Origin: Buchnera aphidicola (Periphyllus lyropictus)
Lineage (GTDB): Bacteria; Pseudomonadota; Gammaproteobacteria; Enterobacterales; Enterobacteriaceae
Direction of reading: 5' to 3'
NCBI RefSeq assembly: GCF_024029895.1
Contig: NZ_CP097457.1
Coordinates: forward strand, 372,001-436,000
DNA: 64,000 nt
This document shows, one piece after another, positions 39,616-49,220 of the stretch (positions are counted from its first letter, which is position 1; every line of letters starts with the position of its first letter). Position numbers and translations under genes: made by a program. The notes beneath the pieces were generated by a model, which saw only the letters and a program-made list of their open reading frames with translations, was not told the DNA's origin and did no database searches.

Positions 39616-39646
39616 ATCTAAAAAAAATTAGGTTTTTTTTAAAAAA

Positions 39647-40312
39647 TTATTTTGTACTCCAATTTATTATTTTTTTATTTTGTTTTACAAGTATTTTGTT
39701 TGTTTTAGAAAAATGTTTACACCCAAAAAAACTTCTATAAGCAGATAATGGAGATGGATGAGAAGAAGTTAATATATAATTTTTATTTTTATTAATTAAA
39801 ATACTTTTTTTTTTAGCATACTTACCCCATAATAAAAAAACTACTCCAGAATGATATAAATTAATTAAAGAAATCACATAATCTGTAATTTTTTCCCAAC
39901 CATATTTTATATGAGAACCTGGTTTATTTTCAGAAACCGTTAATATTGAATTTAATAAAAAAACACCTTGTTTAGACCAATTTTCTAAACATCCAGAATT
40001 TATTTTAATGTTTTCTTTAATATCAGATTTAATTTCTTTAAATATATTTCTTAAAGAGGGAGGATAAGAAACTCCTCTTTTTACAGAAAAAGACAAACCA
40101 TGAGCTTGATTTTTTTTAAAATATGGATCTTGTCCCAATATTACAACTTTAATATCTTTAAATTTAGTTAAAAAAAAAGCATGAAAAACATTTTCTTTTT
40201 TTGGAAAAATATTTTTAAAAATTCTTTTTTTATTTATTTTTTTAACTATTTCTAAAATTTTATATTTTTTTTTTTTTAATAAATTTTTCCAAGTAAATAA
40301 CATTTTATTCAT
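39647..40312 (-). CDS. ung: uracil-DNA glycosylase
   Basis: Removes uracil from DNA, counteracting cytosine deamination. The 221 residues contain the water-activating GQDPY (Asp62 in VVILGQDPYF), then PPSLRNIFKEI, GVFLLNSILTV and the HPSPLSAYRSFFGCKHF block with His185. It is slightly shorter than E. coli Ung (229) at the C-terminus. One of the few DNA repair genes in the window. Confidence 0.97.
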   Translation of the reverse strand: MNKMLFTWKNLLKKKKYKILEIVKKINKKRIFKNIFPKKENVFHAFFLTKFKDIKVVILGQDPYFKKNQAHGLSFSVKRGVSYPPSLRNIFKEIKSDIKENIKINSGCLENWSKQGVFLLNSILTVSENKPGSHIKYGWEKITDYVISLINLYHSGVVFLLWGKYAKKKSILINKNKNYILTSSHPSPLSAYRSFFGCKHFSKTNKILVKQNKKIINWSTK

Positions 40313-40474
40313 ATAAATCTCTAATTAAATTTAAAAAATTTATAATAATAAAAAATTAAAATAAAATAATATATAAATAATAAATAAAGTATTATAATAT
40401 AAAATTTTATTAAATTATAAAATATTAAATTTTTAAATTAAAAAAATTATTATTAATATAAAAGGATAAAAAAT

Positions 40475-41077
40475 ATGACTTTAGTTGCTCAATTAGCTCC
40501 AGATTTTTCAACATCAGCAGTTTTAAAAAACGAAAAAATAATTGATAATTTTAATTTTAAAAAATATATATTTAAAAAAAAAGCTATTTTATTTTTTTGG
40601 CCTATGGATTTTACATTTGTTTGTCCATCAGAAATAATCGCTTTTAATAAATGTTATGAAGAACTAAAAAAAAGAAAAGTAAAATTAGTAGGTGTATCCT
40701 GTGATTCAGTTTTTGTTCATTTAGCATGGCAAAAAACTAAATATAAAAATGGAGGTATTGGACCAATAAAATATGTAATGGCTTCAGATATTAAAAGAAA
40801 AATTCAAAAATCTTATAATATTGAACATCCTAATTTAGGAGTAGCTTTAAGAGCATCATTTTTAATTGACGAAAACGGATTTATAAAACATGAAGTAATT
40901 AATGATCTACCTTATGGAAGAAACATTCAAGAAATGATAAGAATGATAGATGCATTAGATTTATACAAAAAAACAGGAAAAGTATGCCCTGCAAATTGGA
41001 CTATTAAAAAAAATAGCATAACACCAAATCATAAAGGAATCTCAAAATATTTATCTAAAAATATAAAAAAAATATAA
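40475..41077 (+). CDS. ahpC: 2-Cys peroxiredoxin (AhpC/TSA family)
   Basis: Thiol peroxidase that reduces hydrogen peroxide and organic peroxides. The 200 residues show the peroxidatic Cys50 in MDFTFVCPSE, a GGIGP motif near 93-97 and the resolving Cys171 in GKVCPANW, so it is a typical 2-Cys enzyme. Length and motifs fit the Prx1/TSA branch better than E. coli AhpC; Buchnera annotations use the name tsaA. AAAGGA lies 8 bases before the ATG. It is followed by a long hairpin. Confidence 0.93.
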   Translation: MTLVAQLAPDFSTSAVLKNEKIIDNFNFKKYIFKKKAILFFWPMDFTFVCPSEIIAFNKCYEELKKRKVKLVGVSCDSVFVHLAWQKTKYKNGGIGPIKYVMASDIKRKIQKSYNIEHPNLGVALRASFLIDENGFIKHEVINDLPYGRNIQEMIRMIDALDLYKKTGKVCPANWTIKKNSITPNHKGISKYLSKNIKKI

Positions 41078-41088
41078 TTTAAAAAAAA

Positions 41089-41148
41089 TTTATATTCGAT
41101 TAATTAAATTTAATAATTTATATTTAAATAAAACTAATCGAATATAAA
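41089..41148. terminator. long hairpin after ahpC
   Basis: A perfect 14-bp inverted repeat, TTTATATTCGATTA at 41089-41102 and its complement at 41135-41148, with a 32-base loop, starting 11 bases after the ahpC stop. It lies between convergent genes and could end transcription or protect RNA in both directions. Confidence 0.6.
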
Positions 41149-41246
41149 AAATTAATTTTAATAATTTATTTTTATTAAAAAATTTTTAAAAAATTAATTT
41201 AATATTTTTCAAAAAAAAAAAATTAAAAATTTTAAAATTATTATTT

Positions 41247-42137
41247 TTAATAATAATCATCTGAAAAAAATTCATCATTTTCAGTTTCAAAACTTTCATC
41301 CGAAACATCATCATAATTTGAATTTTCATTATCAGAACTAGAAATATATGAGTTTTTATCTGAATTTTCATCAATATTTAAAGAATTTTTATTATCTAAT
41401 AAATCATTATTTGAATCTAATTCACTATTTTCATTAGAAGAAACATTAGAATCAGAAGAATTATTATCAAGATCATTATTTTTAATATCTTCAATATTAT
41501 TTTTAGAATCATTTTCTTTAACAAAAGAACTTGATTTTAAATTATTATTATTTAAATATAAATCATTTTCATTAAAATCTTTTGAACGATTAATAGAAGG
41601 AAAATCCGAATTAGAATTAAATAAATTATCTTCAGGTTTATGTTTATGAAATAAATTAGTTAACATATTTCCAACTACTACTCCTCCTGCTACTCCAACT
41701 GCAGTTTGTAAAGCATTTCCTAAAAAACTACTCCCTGAAGAAATTATATTTGAATAATCACTACCAAATGAAGATTCATATTTTCTATTTATATTTAAAG
41801 GTATATTTTTTTTTAGATTTATAGATGAACTATTTTTTTTTATAGATGGAGTAGTGTATTTTTCTAATAAACCAGATAAAAAACTTTTTTTATTAGATTG
41901 AGAAAAACTATTTTTTTCAATTAATTTTTCTAAATCTTCAATATTTTTATGTAATTTTTGGATAGCTACTTCCTGAACCAAAATTATTTGAATCATGTAA
42001 TAAACAGAATTAGGTTGATTTAATAAACATTCTTTAATAAATTTTTCTGCTTTTTCATCTCTCAATGAAGATTTTTTTTCTGCATTTTTTAATCTTTTAA
42101 ATAACGATTTAATTAATTTCTTTTCTTTATTTTCCAT
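41247..42137 (-). CDS. DUF2076 family protein with acidic tail
   Basis: Function unknown. The N-terminal part (about 1-80) resembles DUF2076 proteins: KKLIKSLFKRLKNAEKKSS, then NSVYYMIQIILVQEVAIQKL and a short coiled coil. A glycine/alanine-rich helical segment, LGNALQTAVGVAGGVVVGNML (about 137-157), also typical of the family, could insert into or lie on a membrane. From about residue 165 to 296 the chain is low-complexity Asn/Ser/Asp/Glu and strongly acidic, ending in DEFFSDDYY. I recall a homologue at this locus, between gyrA and the peroxiredoxin gene, in other Buchnera genomes. Confidence 0.85.
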   Translation of the reverse strand: MENKEKKLIKSLFKRLKNAEKKSSLRDEKAEKFIKECLLNQPNSVYYMIQIILVQEVAIQKLHKNIEDLEKLIEKNSFSQSNKKSFLSGLLEKYTTPSIKKNSSSINLKKNIPLNINRKYESSFGSDYSNIISSGSSFLGNALQTAVGVAGGVVVGNMLTNLFHKHKPEDNLFNSNSDFPSINRSKDFNENDLYLNNNNLKSSSFVKENDSKNNIEDIKNNDLDNNSSDSNVSSNENSELDSNNDLLDNKNSLNIDENSDKNSYISSSDNENSNYDDVSDESFETENDEFFSDDYY

Positions 42138-42362
42138 AAATTCCTTTAAAAAATTTTATTTAATATAAATATAAAAAAAATTAGTTACTTTATTAAATAT
42201 TAAAACAAATAAAAATAATAGTAAAATTCTACTTAAAATTATTTAAAAAAAAACATTAAAAAAATTATATTTTTTCTAAAATTCACCGAATCATTTCAAT
42301 ATGTTATATTATTAATATATAAAAAAAAAAAATCAATATTATTTTAAAAGAGAAGTAAAAAA

Positions 42363-44867
42363 ATGGAAAAATTTGCTCGAGAAATTACAAAAATAAAAAT
42401 AGAAAAAGAACTTAAAAATTCTTATTTAGATTATGCTATGTCAGTAATAATAGGAAGAGCTTTACCTGATGTAAGAGATGGTTTAAAACCTGTACATAGA
42501 AGAATACTATTTGCTATGCATGTACTAAATAATAGATGGAATAAACCATATAAAAAATCTGCAAGAATTGTAGGTGATGTAATTGGAAAATATCATCCTC
42601 ATGGAGATACAGCAGTATATGATTCTATTGTAAGAATGGCTCAATTTTTTTCATTAAGATATATGTTAATTGATGGACAAGGAAATTTTGGATCAATTGA
42701 TGGAGATTCTCCTGCAGCAATGAGATATACTGAAATAAAAATGTCTAAAATAGCACATACTTTATTAAATGACTTAGATAAAAATACAGTAAAATTTGTT
42801 AAAAATTACGATGGATCAGAAAAAATACCAGAAATTCTACCTGCAGAAATTCCAAATTTATTAATTAACGGATCATCAGGAATTGCTGTTGGAATGGCTA
42901 CAAATATTCCTCCGCATAACTTATGTGAAACAATCGATGCATGTTTAAAATACATAAAAAATCCAGAAATTAGCATAAAAAATTTAATGAAATATCTTCC
43001 TGGTCCAGATTTTCCAACATTTGGAATTATTAATGGAAAATCAGGAATTAAAGAAGCATATGAAACTGGAAAAGGAAAAATATATTTAAGAGCACGTGTA
43101 AAAATAGAAAATAATTCAAATAACAAAAAAAAATCAATAATAATATATCAACTACCTTATCAAACTAATAAATCTAAATTATTAGAAAAAATTGCTTTAT
43201 TAGTAAAAGAAAAAAAAATAGAAGGAATTTCTGCTTTAAGAGATGAGAGTGATAAAGATGGAATGAGAATAGTTATAGAAATTAAAAAAGAATCTATTTC
43301 TGAAATTATTCTTAATAAATTATATTCATTAACATCTTTACAAACTTCTTTTGGGATAAATATGGTTGCATTATATCAAGGTCAACCAAAATTAATGAAT
43401 TTAAAAGAAATATTAAATTCTTTTATTTCACATAGAAAAGACATAGTAACAAAAAGATGTATATTTAATTATAAAAAATATAAAAAAAAAAGTAATTTAT
43501 TAGAAGGATTAACAATTGCTTTAAAAAATATAGATAAAATAATTTTATGTATAAAAAATTCTAAAAATACAAAACAAGCAAAAAAAATACTATTGTCTAA
43601 AAAATGGAAAACAAATTCTTTTGTTAAAAAATTATTACAAAATAAATTAAAAAAAAATAATAAATTAGAAAAATATACTTTTTCTAAAGAACAAGTTAGA
43701 AAAATATTAAATACAAAATTACATAAATTAACTACTTTAGAATATAAAAAAATAATTTTTGAATATAAAAATTTAATAAAAAATATTTCTTATTTAAAAA
43801 AAATATTAACAAATAAATTTAAAATGATTGAGCTTATAAAAAAAGAACTAAAAATAATTAAAAAAAAATTTGGTGATGAAAGGAAAACAGAAATTACAGA
43901 TAAAACTTGTGATATTGCTATTAAAGATATGATAACGTCAGAAAATGTAGTTGTTACTTTATCACGTTCGGGATATGTAAAATATCAACCAATAACAGAA
44001 TATGAAGCTCAAAAAAGAGGAGGAAAAGGAAAATATGCAGCTAAAATGAAATCTAAAGATTATATTGAAAATTTAATTGTAGCAAATACTCATGATACAA
44101 TATTATGTTTTTCTAGCAAAGGAATTATTTATTGGATGAAAGTATATCAATTACCAGAATCTAGTCGTCATTCTAGAGGAAAACCAATAGTAAATTTATT
44201 ACCATTAAGTTTAAAAGAAAGAATTACAGCTATTTTACCATTAAAAGAATATAAAAAAAAAAATAATATATTTATGGCTACTGCTTTAGGAATTGTTAAA
44301 AAAACTTCTCTAAAAGCATTCAAAAATCCTAGAAATAAAGGAATAATTGCATTAAATTTAAAAAAAAATGATGAATTAATTGGAGTTTCTTTAACTAATG
44401 GAAAAAATAATATTATGTTATTTACATCAAAAGGAAAAGTAGTTCAATTTTCAGAAAAACATGTTCGATCAATGGGAAGAAACGCAACAGGAGTAAGAGG
44501 AATAAAAATAGATAAAAAAGATAAAGTTGTATCTTTAATAATACCTAAAAAAAATGGAGAAATATTAGTAATTACTCAAAAAGGATACGGAAAAAGAACT
44601 AATATTAAAGAATTTCCTATAAAATCTAGATCTACAAAAGGAGTAATATCTATAAAAATAACAAAAAAAAATTTATCTGTTGTAAAAGCAATTCAAGTAA
44701 ATGAAAATAATCAAATAATGATTATTACTAATGCTGGAAAACTAGTAAGAACAAGAGTATCAGAAATAAATATTTTAAAAAGAAATACTCAAGGGGTAAT
44801 TTTAATTAGAATGTTTAAAAAAGAAAAAGTAGTTGGATTACAAAAAATTAAAGAAAAATTAATATAA
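42363..44867 (+). CDS. gyrA: DNA gyrase subunit A
   Basis: Breaks and rejoins DNA during negative supercoiling. The 834 residues have the catalytic Tyr122 in AAMRYTEIK. The quinolone-resistance region reads [15 protein letters not shown], so residue 83 is Thr where E. coli has Ser, and Asp87 is kept. The GyrA box, QRRGGKG in E. coli, is QKRGGKGK here, followed by the six-bladed C-terminal domain. E. coli GyrA has 875 residues; the acidic C-terminal tail that regulates wrapping is missing. Confidence 0.97.
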   Translation: MEKFAREITKIKIEKELKNSYLDYAMSVIIGRALPDVRDGLKPVHRRILFAMHVLNNRWNKPYKKSARIVGDVIGKYHPHGDTAVYDSIVRMAQFFSLRYMLIDGQGNFGSIDGDSPAAMRYTEIKMSKIAHTLLNDLDKNTVKFVKNYDGSEKIPEILPAEIPNLLINGSSGIAVGMATNIPPHNLCETIDACLKYIKNPEISIKNLMKYLPGPDFPTFGIINGKSGIKEAYETGKGKIYLRARVKIENNSNNKKKSIIIYQLPYQTNKSKLLEKIALLVKEKKIEGISALRDESDKDGMRIVIEIKKESISEIILNKLYSLTSLQTSFGINMVALYQGQPKLMNLKEILNSFISHRKDIVTKRCIFNYKKYKKKSNLLEGLTIALKNIDKIILCIKNSKNTKQAKKILLSKKWKTNSFVKKLLQNKLKKNNKLEKYTFSKEQVRKILNTKLHKLTTLEYKKIIFEYKNLIKNISYLKKILTNKFKMIELIKKELKIIKKKFGDERKTEITDKTCDIAIKDMITSENVVVTLSRSGYVKYQPITEYEAQKRGGKGKYAAKMKSKDYIENLIVANTHDTILCFSSKGIIYWMKVYQLPESSRHSRGKPIVNLLPLSLKERITAILPLKEYKKKNNIFMATALGIVKKTSLKAFKNPRNKGIIALNLKKNDELIGVSLTNGKNNIMLFTSKGKVVQFSEKHVRSMGRNATGVRGIKIDKKDKVVSLIIPKKNGEILVITQKGYGKRTNIKEFPIKSRSTKGVISIKITKKNLSVVKAIQVNENNQIMIITNAGKLVRTRVSEINILKRNTQGVILIRMFKKEKVVGLQKIKEKLI

Positions 44868-44882
44868 AAAAACAAAAAATAA

Positions 44883-44990
44883 TTATATGAAACTATATCT
44901 ACTTTTAAAATTTCTTTACCTAAACCAATTATATACGGAGTAAAAAATCCTAAAAAAATTAGGTTTTTTTTATGTATTAATAAAATATAA
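44883..44990 (+). pseudogene. nrdA: fragment of nrdA (ribonucleotide reductase large subunit)
   Basis: Begins 13 bases after the gyrA stop with no start codon. The translation reads LYETISTFKISLPKPIIYGVKNP, and over 18 residues STFKISLPKPIIYGVKNP matches E. coli NrdA STFKISLPTPIMSGVRTP. This is an internal piece (about residue 200 of the E. coli protein); homology fades where the active-site cysteine would follow. It ends at TAA 44988. Nothing else of the roughly 2.3-kb gene is recognisable. The gyrA terminator lies inside it. Confidence 0.8.
44942..44971 (+). terminator. intrinsic terminator after gyrA
   Basis: CCTAA at 44949-44953 pairs with TTAGG at 44959-44963. Six A (44942-44947) pair with the T run at 44964-44971 across one bulged T, and the loop is five A. 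A compact, T-tailed hairpin 75 bases past the gyrA stop, located within the nrdA relic. Confidence 0.6.
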
Positions 44991-45351
44991 TGATAATTTA
45001 AATTTAACTAATTCTATTTAAAATTCTATTATAAAACATATTTAAAAAAGAGTTAGAATTAAAATAAATAAAATAAATATAATAAATATAAAAATAATTG
45101 AAAGTTTTATAAAAAGTAGAAAAAAATTTCATAAAATATATATACACTTTTTATAAATATTTTAAAAAAACTATTAAATAATTTTTTTAATAATTAACAA
45201 AAAAAAATTAATTTATTTAATATTCCTAATTTATATTAATATTTTTTTAATTAAAAAAAAAAAAAAAAAAAAATAGAAAAATAAAAAAAAGATATTAAAA
45301 ATTAATAAAAAATAAAAAAAAACCTTATAATTTTTTTAATAATTAACAAAA
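44991..45351. other. decayed interval between nrdA and nrdB relics
   Basis: 361 bases of A/T sequence where most of nrdA and the first two thirds of nrdB would have been. I recognise no homology. It holds one copy and the start of a second copy of a 32-33-base direct repeat, and a run of more than 20 A. Confidence 0.5.
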
Positions 45352-45358
45352 AAAATTA
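45178..45358. repeat. 32-33-base direct repeat flanking decayed DNA
   Basis: The string at 45178-45210 recurs at 45327-45358, differing only by one A in a poly(A) run. The copies are 149 bases apart. The second copy touches the recognisable nrdB remnant. Confidence 0.6.
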
Positions 45359-45591
45359 GATAAAAATATTTATTTAAAAATAAATTAATACTAGGTTTAA
45401 ATAAAGAAATTTTATATTAATAAATTAAATATATAAATAATATTCAAATAAAAACTATAAATTTTAAATCATACTTTAAAGTTTTTTTTAATCCTATTCC
45501 TTGGATTAATTCTTAGTTAATTTAAGATAATTTTTAAGTTACTCCTTAAGAAATGGAAAATACTTCTTATTCAATTAGACAAATTAATTTA
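45352..45591 (+). pseudogene. nrdB: C-terminal remnant of nrdB (ribonucleotide reductase small subunit)
   Basis: One reading frame aligns without gaps to the C-terminal part of E. coli NrdB: YLFKNKLILGLNKEIL against YLFRDGSMIGLNKDIL, then FNPIPWINS against SNPIPWINT, and ENTSYSIRQI against EVSSYLVGQI. The frame is interrupted by stop codons at 45361, 45418, 45421, 45514, 45523, 45535 and 45547. Where E. coli residues can be compared, several stops fit single transitions (Trp TGG to TAG; Gln CAA to TAA). There is no start, and the iron-binding N-terminal domains are gone. It ends in a run of about 21 A. Confidence 0.85.
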
Positions 45592-45743
45592 AAAAAAAAA
45601 AAAAAAAAAAAATATAAAATACAGAATTTAAAAAATTTAAATTATAAAAAAAAACATGAAATCAATTTATTTTATTCAAAAATATCTAGTAATATAATCA
45701 TTAAACTATATCCTATAAAATTAAACATTTAAAAAATATTTTA

Positions 45744-47879
45744 TTACTTTATCATATCAGATTGAATTGCTGTTAAAGAAATAGTATATAAAATATCTTG
45801 TATAGATGCTCCTCTAGAAAGATCATTTACTGGTTTTTTTAAACCTTGAACAATAGGACCTATAGAAATAATTGAACTATTTCTTTGTACAGCTTTATAA
45901 GTTATATTTCCACTATTTAAATCAGGAAAAATAAATACATTCGCGTTTCCAAAAAGTTTAGAATTAACACATTTTGTTAATGAAACTTCTATATCAGTTG
46001 CTGCGTCATACTGTATAGGACCTTCTATAATTAAATCAGGACATTTTTTATGAACTAATTCTGTAGCTTTTTTGATTTTTTCAACCATTAATCCTGATCC
46101 AGAATCATTAGTAGAATATGATAACATTGCTATTCTTGGATCAATTCCAAAATTTCTTGCAGATTCAGAAGATTGTATAGCAATTTCAGATAAATCAAAC
46201 GCATTAGGATTAGGATTAATAGCACAATCTCCATATATAAGAACTTTATCTGGAAATAACATAAAAAAAATTGAAGAAATTAAATTTGTTTCTTTTTTCA
46301 TTTTTATTAATTTTAAAGCAGGTCTAATAACATCAGCAGTAGTATTAATAATTCCAGCAACTACTCCATCATATTTATTATTATGAATTAATAAAAGCAT
46401 AGATAATGCAATATTATTTTTTTTTAAAATATCTTTACATTCAATTAAAGAAAGATAATTATAAACTTCTCTAAAATAATTAATATATTTTTTTCTTAAA
46501 TAATCAGGATTAATAACTATTATTTCTTTAGGTAATGAAAAACCTAAAACTAAAGATTTTCTTTTAATTTTTTTAATATCACCTAATAATACACAATTAC
46601 ATAAATTTAATTTAAAACATAAATAAGCAGCTTGAATAATTTTTTCATTTTCTCCTTCTGGTAAAATAATAGTTTTTTTTTTTTTTATTAATTTATTTTT
46701 TATTTGATATAAAAATTGATAAGAACATAAATCATTATTCTTTTTATTTTTATTTAAAAAAAATGAATATATTTTATCAGAAAGAAAAGAAAAATTTACT
46801 TTTTTTATTAATTTTTTTTTATTTTTTTTATTATTTATCATACTTATTTTATTTAAAAAATAAAATAAATTTTTATATTTTTCTTTTAAAAAAAATATTG
46901 AAACTCCTAATTTTTTTAAATTAAAATATAAATCACTTTGAAGAAAATCTATAAAATTATTTCCTAAAATCAAGATAGAAAACAAAATATTATTATTTTT
47001 TATAAATTTATTAATATTTTTCAAAATTAATTTATTAGATAAATTAATAATTAATAATGTTTCTTTTTTTAAATCACTAATAATATCTAAAAAATTATTT
47101 GAACAAAAAAGAATTAATTTAAAACATATATCTTTAATATCAGCTAAATAAATAACTTCTATTTTTAATTTTTTTAAAAAAATACTTCTTTTTAATGAAA
47201 TATTTTTTTTAAAAGAACAAATACCTAGTATTGGAATTTTTTGATATTCTATTAAATTAAAAGAAAAATTATTATTTTTTTTTAAAGAATTGTGTGAAGA
47301 ATTAGATAAAAAAAATTTATTAAACAAATTAAAACTATCAAAATTAATATTATTTAAAAAATTAATTATTAATCCAGAATTTTTAAAACGATTAAATATC
47401 ATAAAATATTTTTTTATAATATGTATTTTATAATTTAAATCTTTAATAAAATTATTATCTGGAGTAATTATAAAAAAAATTTCAGCATCTAAAATTCTTG
47501 CTATATCTAAATTTAATTGATTAAAAAAATCCATAGAAATATCTTTATTATAAGAAATTCCTTCAATTAATGAAAATTCATTAAAATTATTTTTATAATA
47601 TCTATTAAAAATTTTTTCTAAAAAATCAGAATAAATTTTAGAATTTAAAAAATAATTAAAATTTTTTATACAAACAGAAGGTATAATATTTATTAAATTA
47701 AATTTTTTTTTTAAATAAGAAAAATAATCTTCTGATTTATATATAGAATTTTTTTTTATAAAAGGATGAAAAAAATTTAAATTTATATTTTTTTTTTTTA
47801 AAATATTTAATAAACCTAATGAAACAGAATTTAAACTTTTATTTTTTCCTATTGGAATTAACATAATTGTACGAGACAT
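45744..47879 (-). CDS. pta: phosphate acetyltransferase
   Basis: Interconverts acetyl-CoA and acetyl phosphate, feeding AckA for ATP. At 711 residues it is the long E. coli type (714). The N-terminal P-loop-like domain (about 1-220) and the middle DRTGG-type domain (to about 350) are much eroded, with runs of Asn, Lys, Phe and Ile. The catalytic domain (about 390-711) is well kept, with LPEGENEKIIQAA, YDGVVAGIINTTADVIRPAL, ARNFGIDPRIAMLSYSTNDSGSG and GPIQYDAATD. It shares a transcript direction with ackA, 54 bases downstream. Confidence 0.95.
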   Translation of the reverse strand: MSRTIMLIPIGKNKSLNSVSLGLLNILKKKNINLNFFHPFIKKNSIYKSEDYFSYLKKKFNLINIIPSVCIKNFNYFLNSKIYSDFLEKIFNRYYKNNFNEFSLIEGISYNKDISMDFFNQLNLDIARILDAEIFFIITPDNNFIKDLNYKIHIIKKYFMIFNRFKNSGLIINFLNNINFDSFNLFNKFFLSNSSHNSLKKNNNFSFNLIEYQKIPILGICSFKKNISLKRSIFLKKLKIEVIYLADIKDICFKLILFCSNNFLDIISDLKKETLLIINLSNKLILKNINKFIKNNNILFSILILGNNFIDFLQSDLYFNLKKLGVSIFFLKEKYKNLFYFLNKISMINNKKNKKKLIKKVNFSFLSDKIYSFFLNKNKKNNDLCSYQFLYQIKNKLIKKKKTIILPEGENEKIIQAAYLCFKLNLCNCVLLGDIKKIKRKSLVLGFSLPKEIIVINPDYLRKKYINYFREVYNYLSLIECKDILKKNNIALSMLLLIHNNKYDGVVAGIINTTADVIRPALKLIKMKKETNLISSIFFMLFPDKVLIYGDCAINPNPNAFDLSEIAIQSSESARNFGIDPRIAMLSYSTNDSGSGLMVEKIKKATELVHKKCPDLIIEGPIQYDAATDIEVSLTKCVNSKLFGNANVFIFPDLNSGNITYKAVQRNSSIISIGPIVQGLKKPVNDLSRGASIQDILYTISLTAIQSDMIK

Positions 47880-47933
47880 AAATTTCCTATAAAAACTTTT
47901 TTTATTTTTTAAAAAAATGTTGATAAAAATTCA

Positions 47934-49136
47934 TTAATAAATTAATTTTTTTGTTTCAATAGCAATAAATAATTCTTCTTTAGTTGGTATTACTAATATA
48001 TTACGAGAATTTTTTTTATTAATAAAATAATTTTTATTTTTTTTAATTGAAATATTTAATTTTTTATCTATAAAAAAACCAATTAATTCTAATTTTGAAA
48101 CAACAGATTTCCTTATTAATGAAGAATTTTCACCAATTCCACCAGTAAAAATTAATGCATCTAACCTACCTTTCATCAATGAACTATAAGCGCTAATATA
48201 CTTTGCTAAACGATGACAAAAAATATCTATAGAAAGTTTTGCTTTTTTATTATTTTTATAATTTTTTTCAGAATAACGACAATCACTACTTTTTTCAGTT
48301 AATCCTAATAAACCAGATTTTTTTGTTAAAATTTCTTCAATATCATCTAATTTTATTCCTAATTTTTTATACATAAAAAATATTATTGCAGGATCTAAAT
48401 CTCCACTTCTGGTACCCATTACTAAACCTTCTAAAGGAGTTAATCCCATTGAAGTATCAATAGATTTTCCATTTCTAATTGCTGTAATAGAAGAACCATT
48501 TCCTAAATGACAACTAATTAAATTTAAAGAACTTTTATTTTTTTTTAAGATTTTTTGTGATTTTTTAACAATATAATTATGACTGATTCCATGAGCTCCA
48601 TATCTACGAATTTTATATTTTTTATAAAATTTATAAGGAATAGCATAAAGATAAGAACTTTTTGGTAAGGAAGAATGAAACGATGTATCAAAAACAGCTA
48701 CGTTTTTAAATTTTAAATGAGGAAAAAATTTGTAAGAAATTTGAATACCAATTAAATTAGAAGGATTATGTAAAGGAGCAAAAATTGAAGCTTTTTTTAT
48801 TTTTTTAATAATATTATGATTAATTATCGATGATTTATTTAAATTTTCTCCACCATGTACTACTCTATGACCAATTCCATAAATTTTTGAATAATAATTA
48901 TGAAAATTTTTTTTAATAAAATTTAAAACAAAATTTAATGCATTATGATGATCAGAATAATTTGGTAAAATTTTTTTATAATTTTTAGAATTTACATTTA
49001 TATTTACAATAGGATTAATTAAAAATAAACACTCAACACATCCAAAAACAAAAGTTTTTTTTAAAATAGGATCTATAATAGAAAATTTCAAAGAAGAACT
49101 TCCGCAATTTAAAACTAAAATTAATTTTTTTAACAT
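47934..49136 (-). CDS. ackA: acetate kinase
   Basis: Makes ATP and acetate from acetyl phosphate. I start at the ATG with first base 49136 (400 residues, the E. coli length). A GTG nine bases upstream overlaps the AGGTG ribosome-binding site and is unlikely. Motifs: VLNCGSSSLKF near 6-16, GHRVVHGG, FDTSFHSSLP, RRYGAHGISH and the C-terminal ALIFTGGIGENS. With pta and the pyruvate dehydrogenase genes it gives substrate-level ATP from pyruvate. Confidence 0.96.
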   Translation of the reverse strand: MLKKLILVLNCGSSSLKFSIIDPILKKTFVFGCVECLFLINPIVNINVNSKNYKKILPNYSDHHNALNFVLNFIKKNFHNYYSKIYGIGHRVVHGGENLNKSSIINHNIIKKIKKASIFAPLHNPSNLIGIQISYKFFPHLKFKNVAVFDTSFHSSLPKSSYLYAIPYKFYKKYKIRRYGAHGISHNYIVKKSQKILKKNKSSLNLISCHLGNGSSITAIRNGKSIDTSMGLTPLEGLVMGTRSGDLDPAIIFFMYKKLGIKLDDIEEILTKKSGLLGLTEKSSDCRYSEKNYKNNKKAKLSIDIFCHRLAKYISAYSSLMKGRLDALIFTGGIGENSSLIRKSVVSKLELIGFFIDKKLNISIKKNKNYFINKKNSRNILVIPTKEELFIAIETKKLIY

Positions 49137-49220
49137 TATTAACACCTAAAAATTAAAAAGAAAATTTTAAATTATTAAATCTTAAATTATTTTTAAAGTA
49201 AATAATAAAAATTTAAAAAA

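Noticed and set aside
45514-45549. Reading the nrdB stop codons as recoding or a changed genetic code
   Set aside because: Both TAA and TAG occur in the relic, most genes in the window end in TAA, the start is missing and the N-terminal two thirds are gone, so a pseudogene is the simpler explanation.
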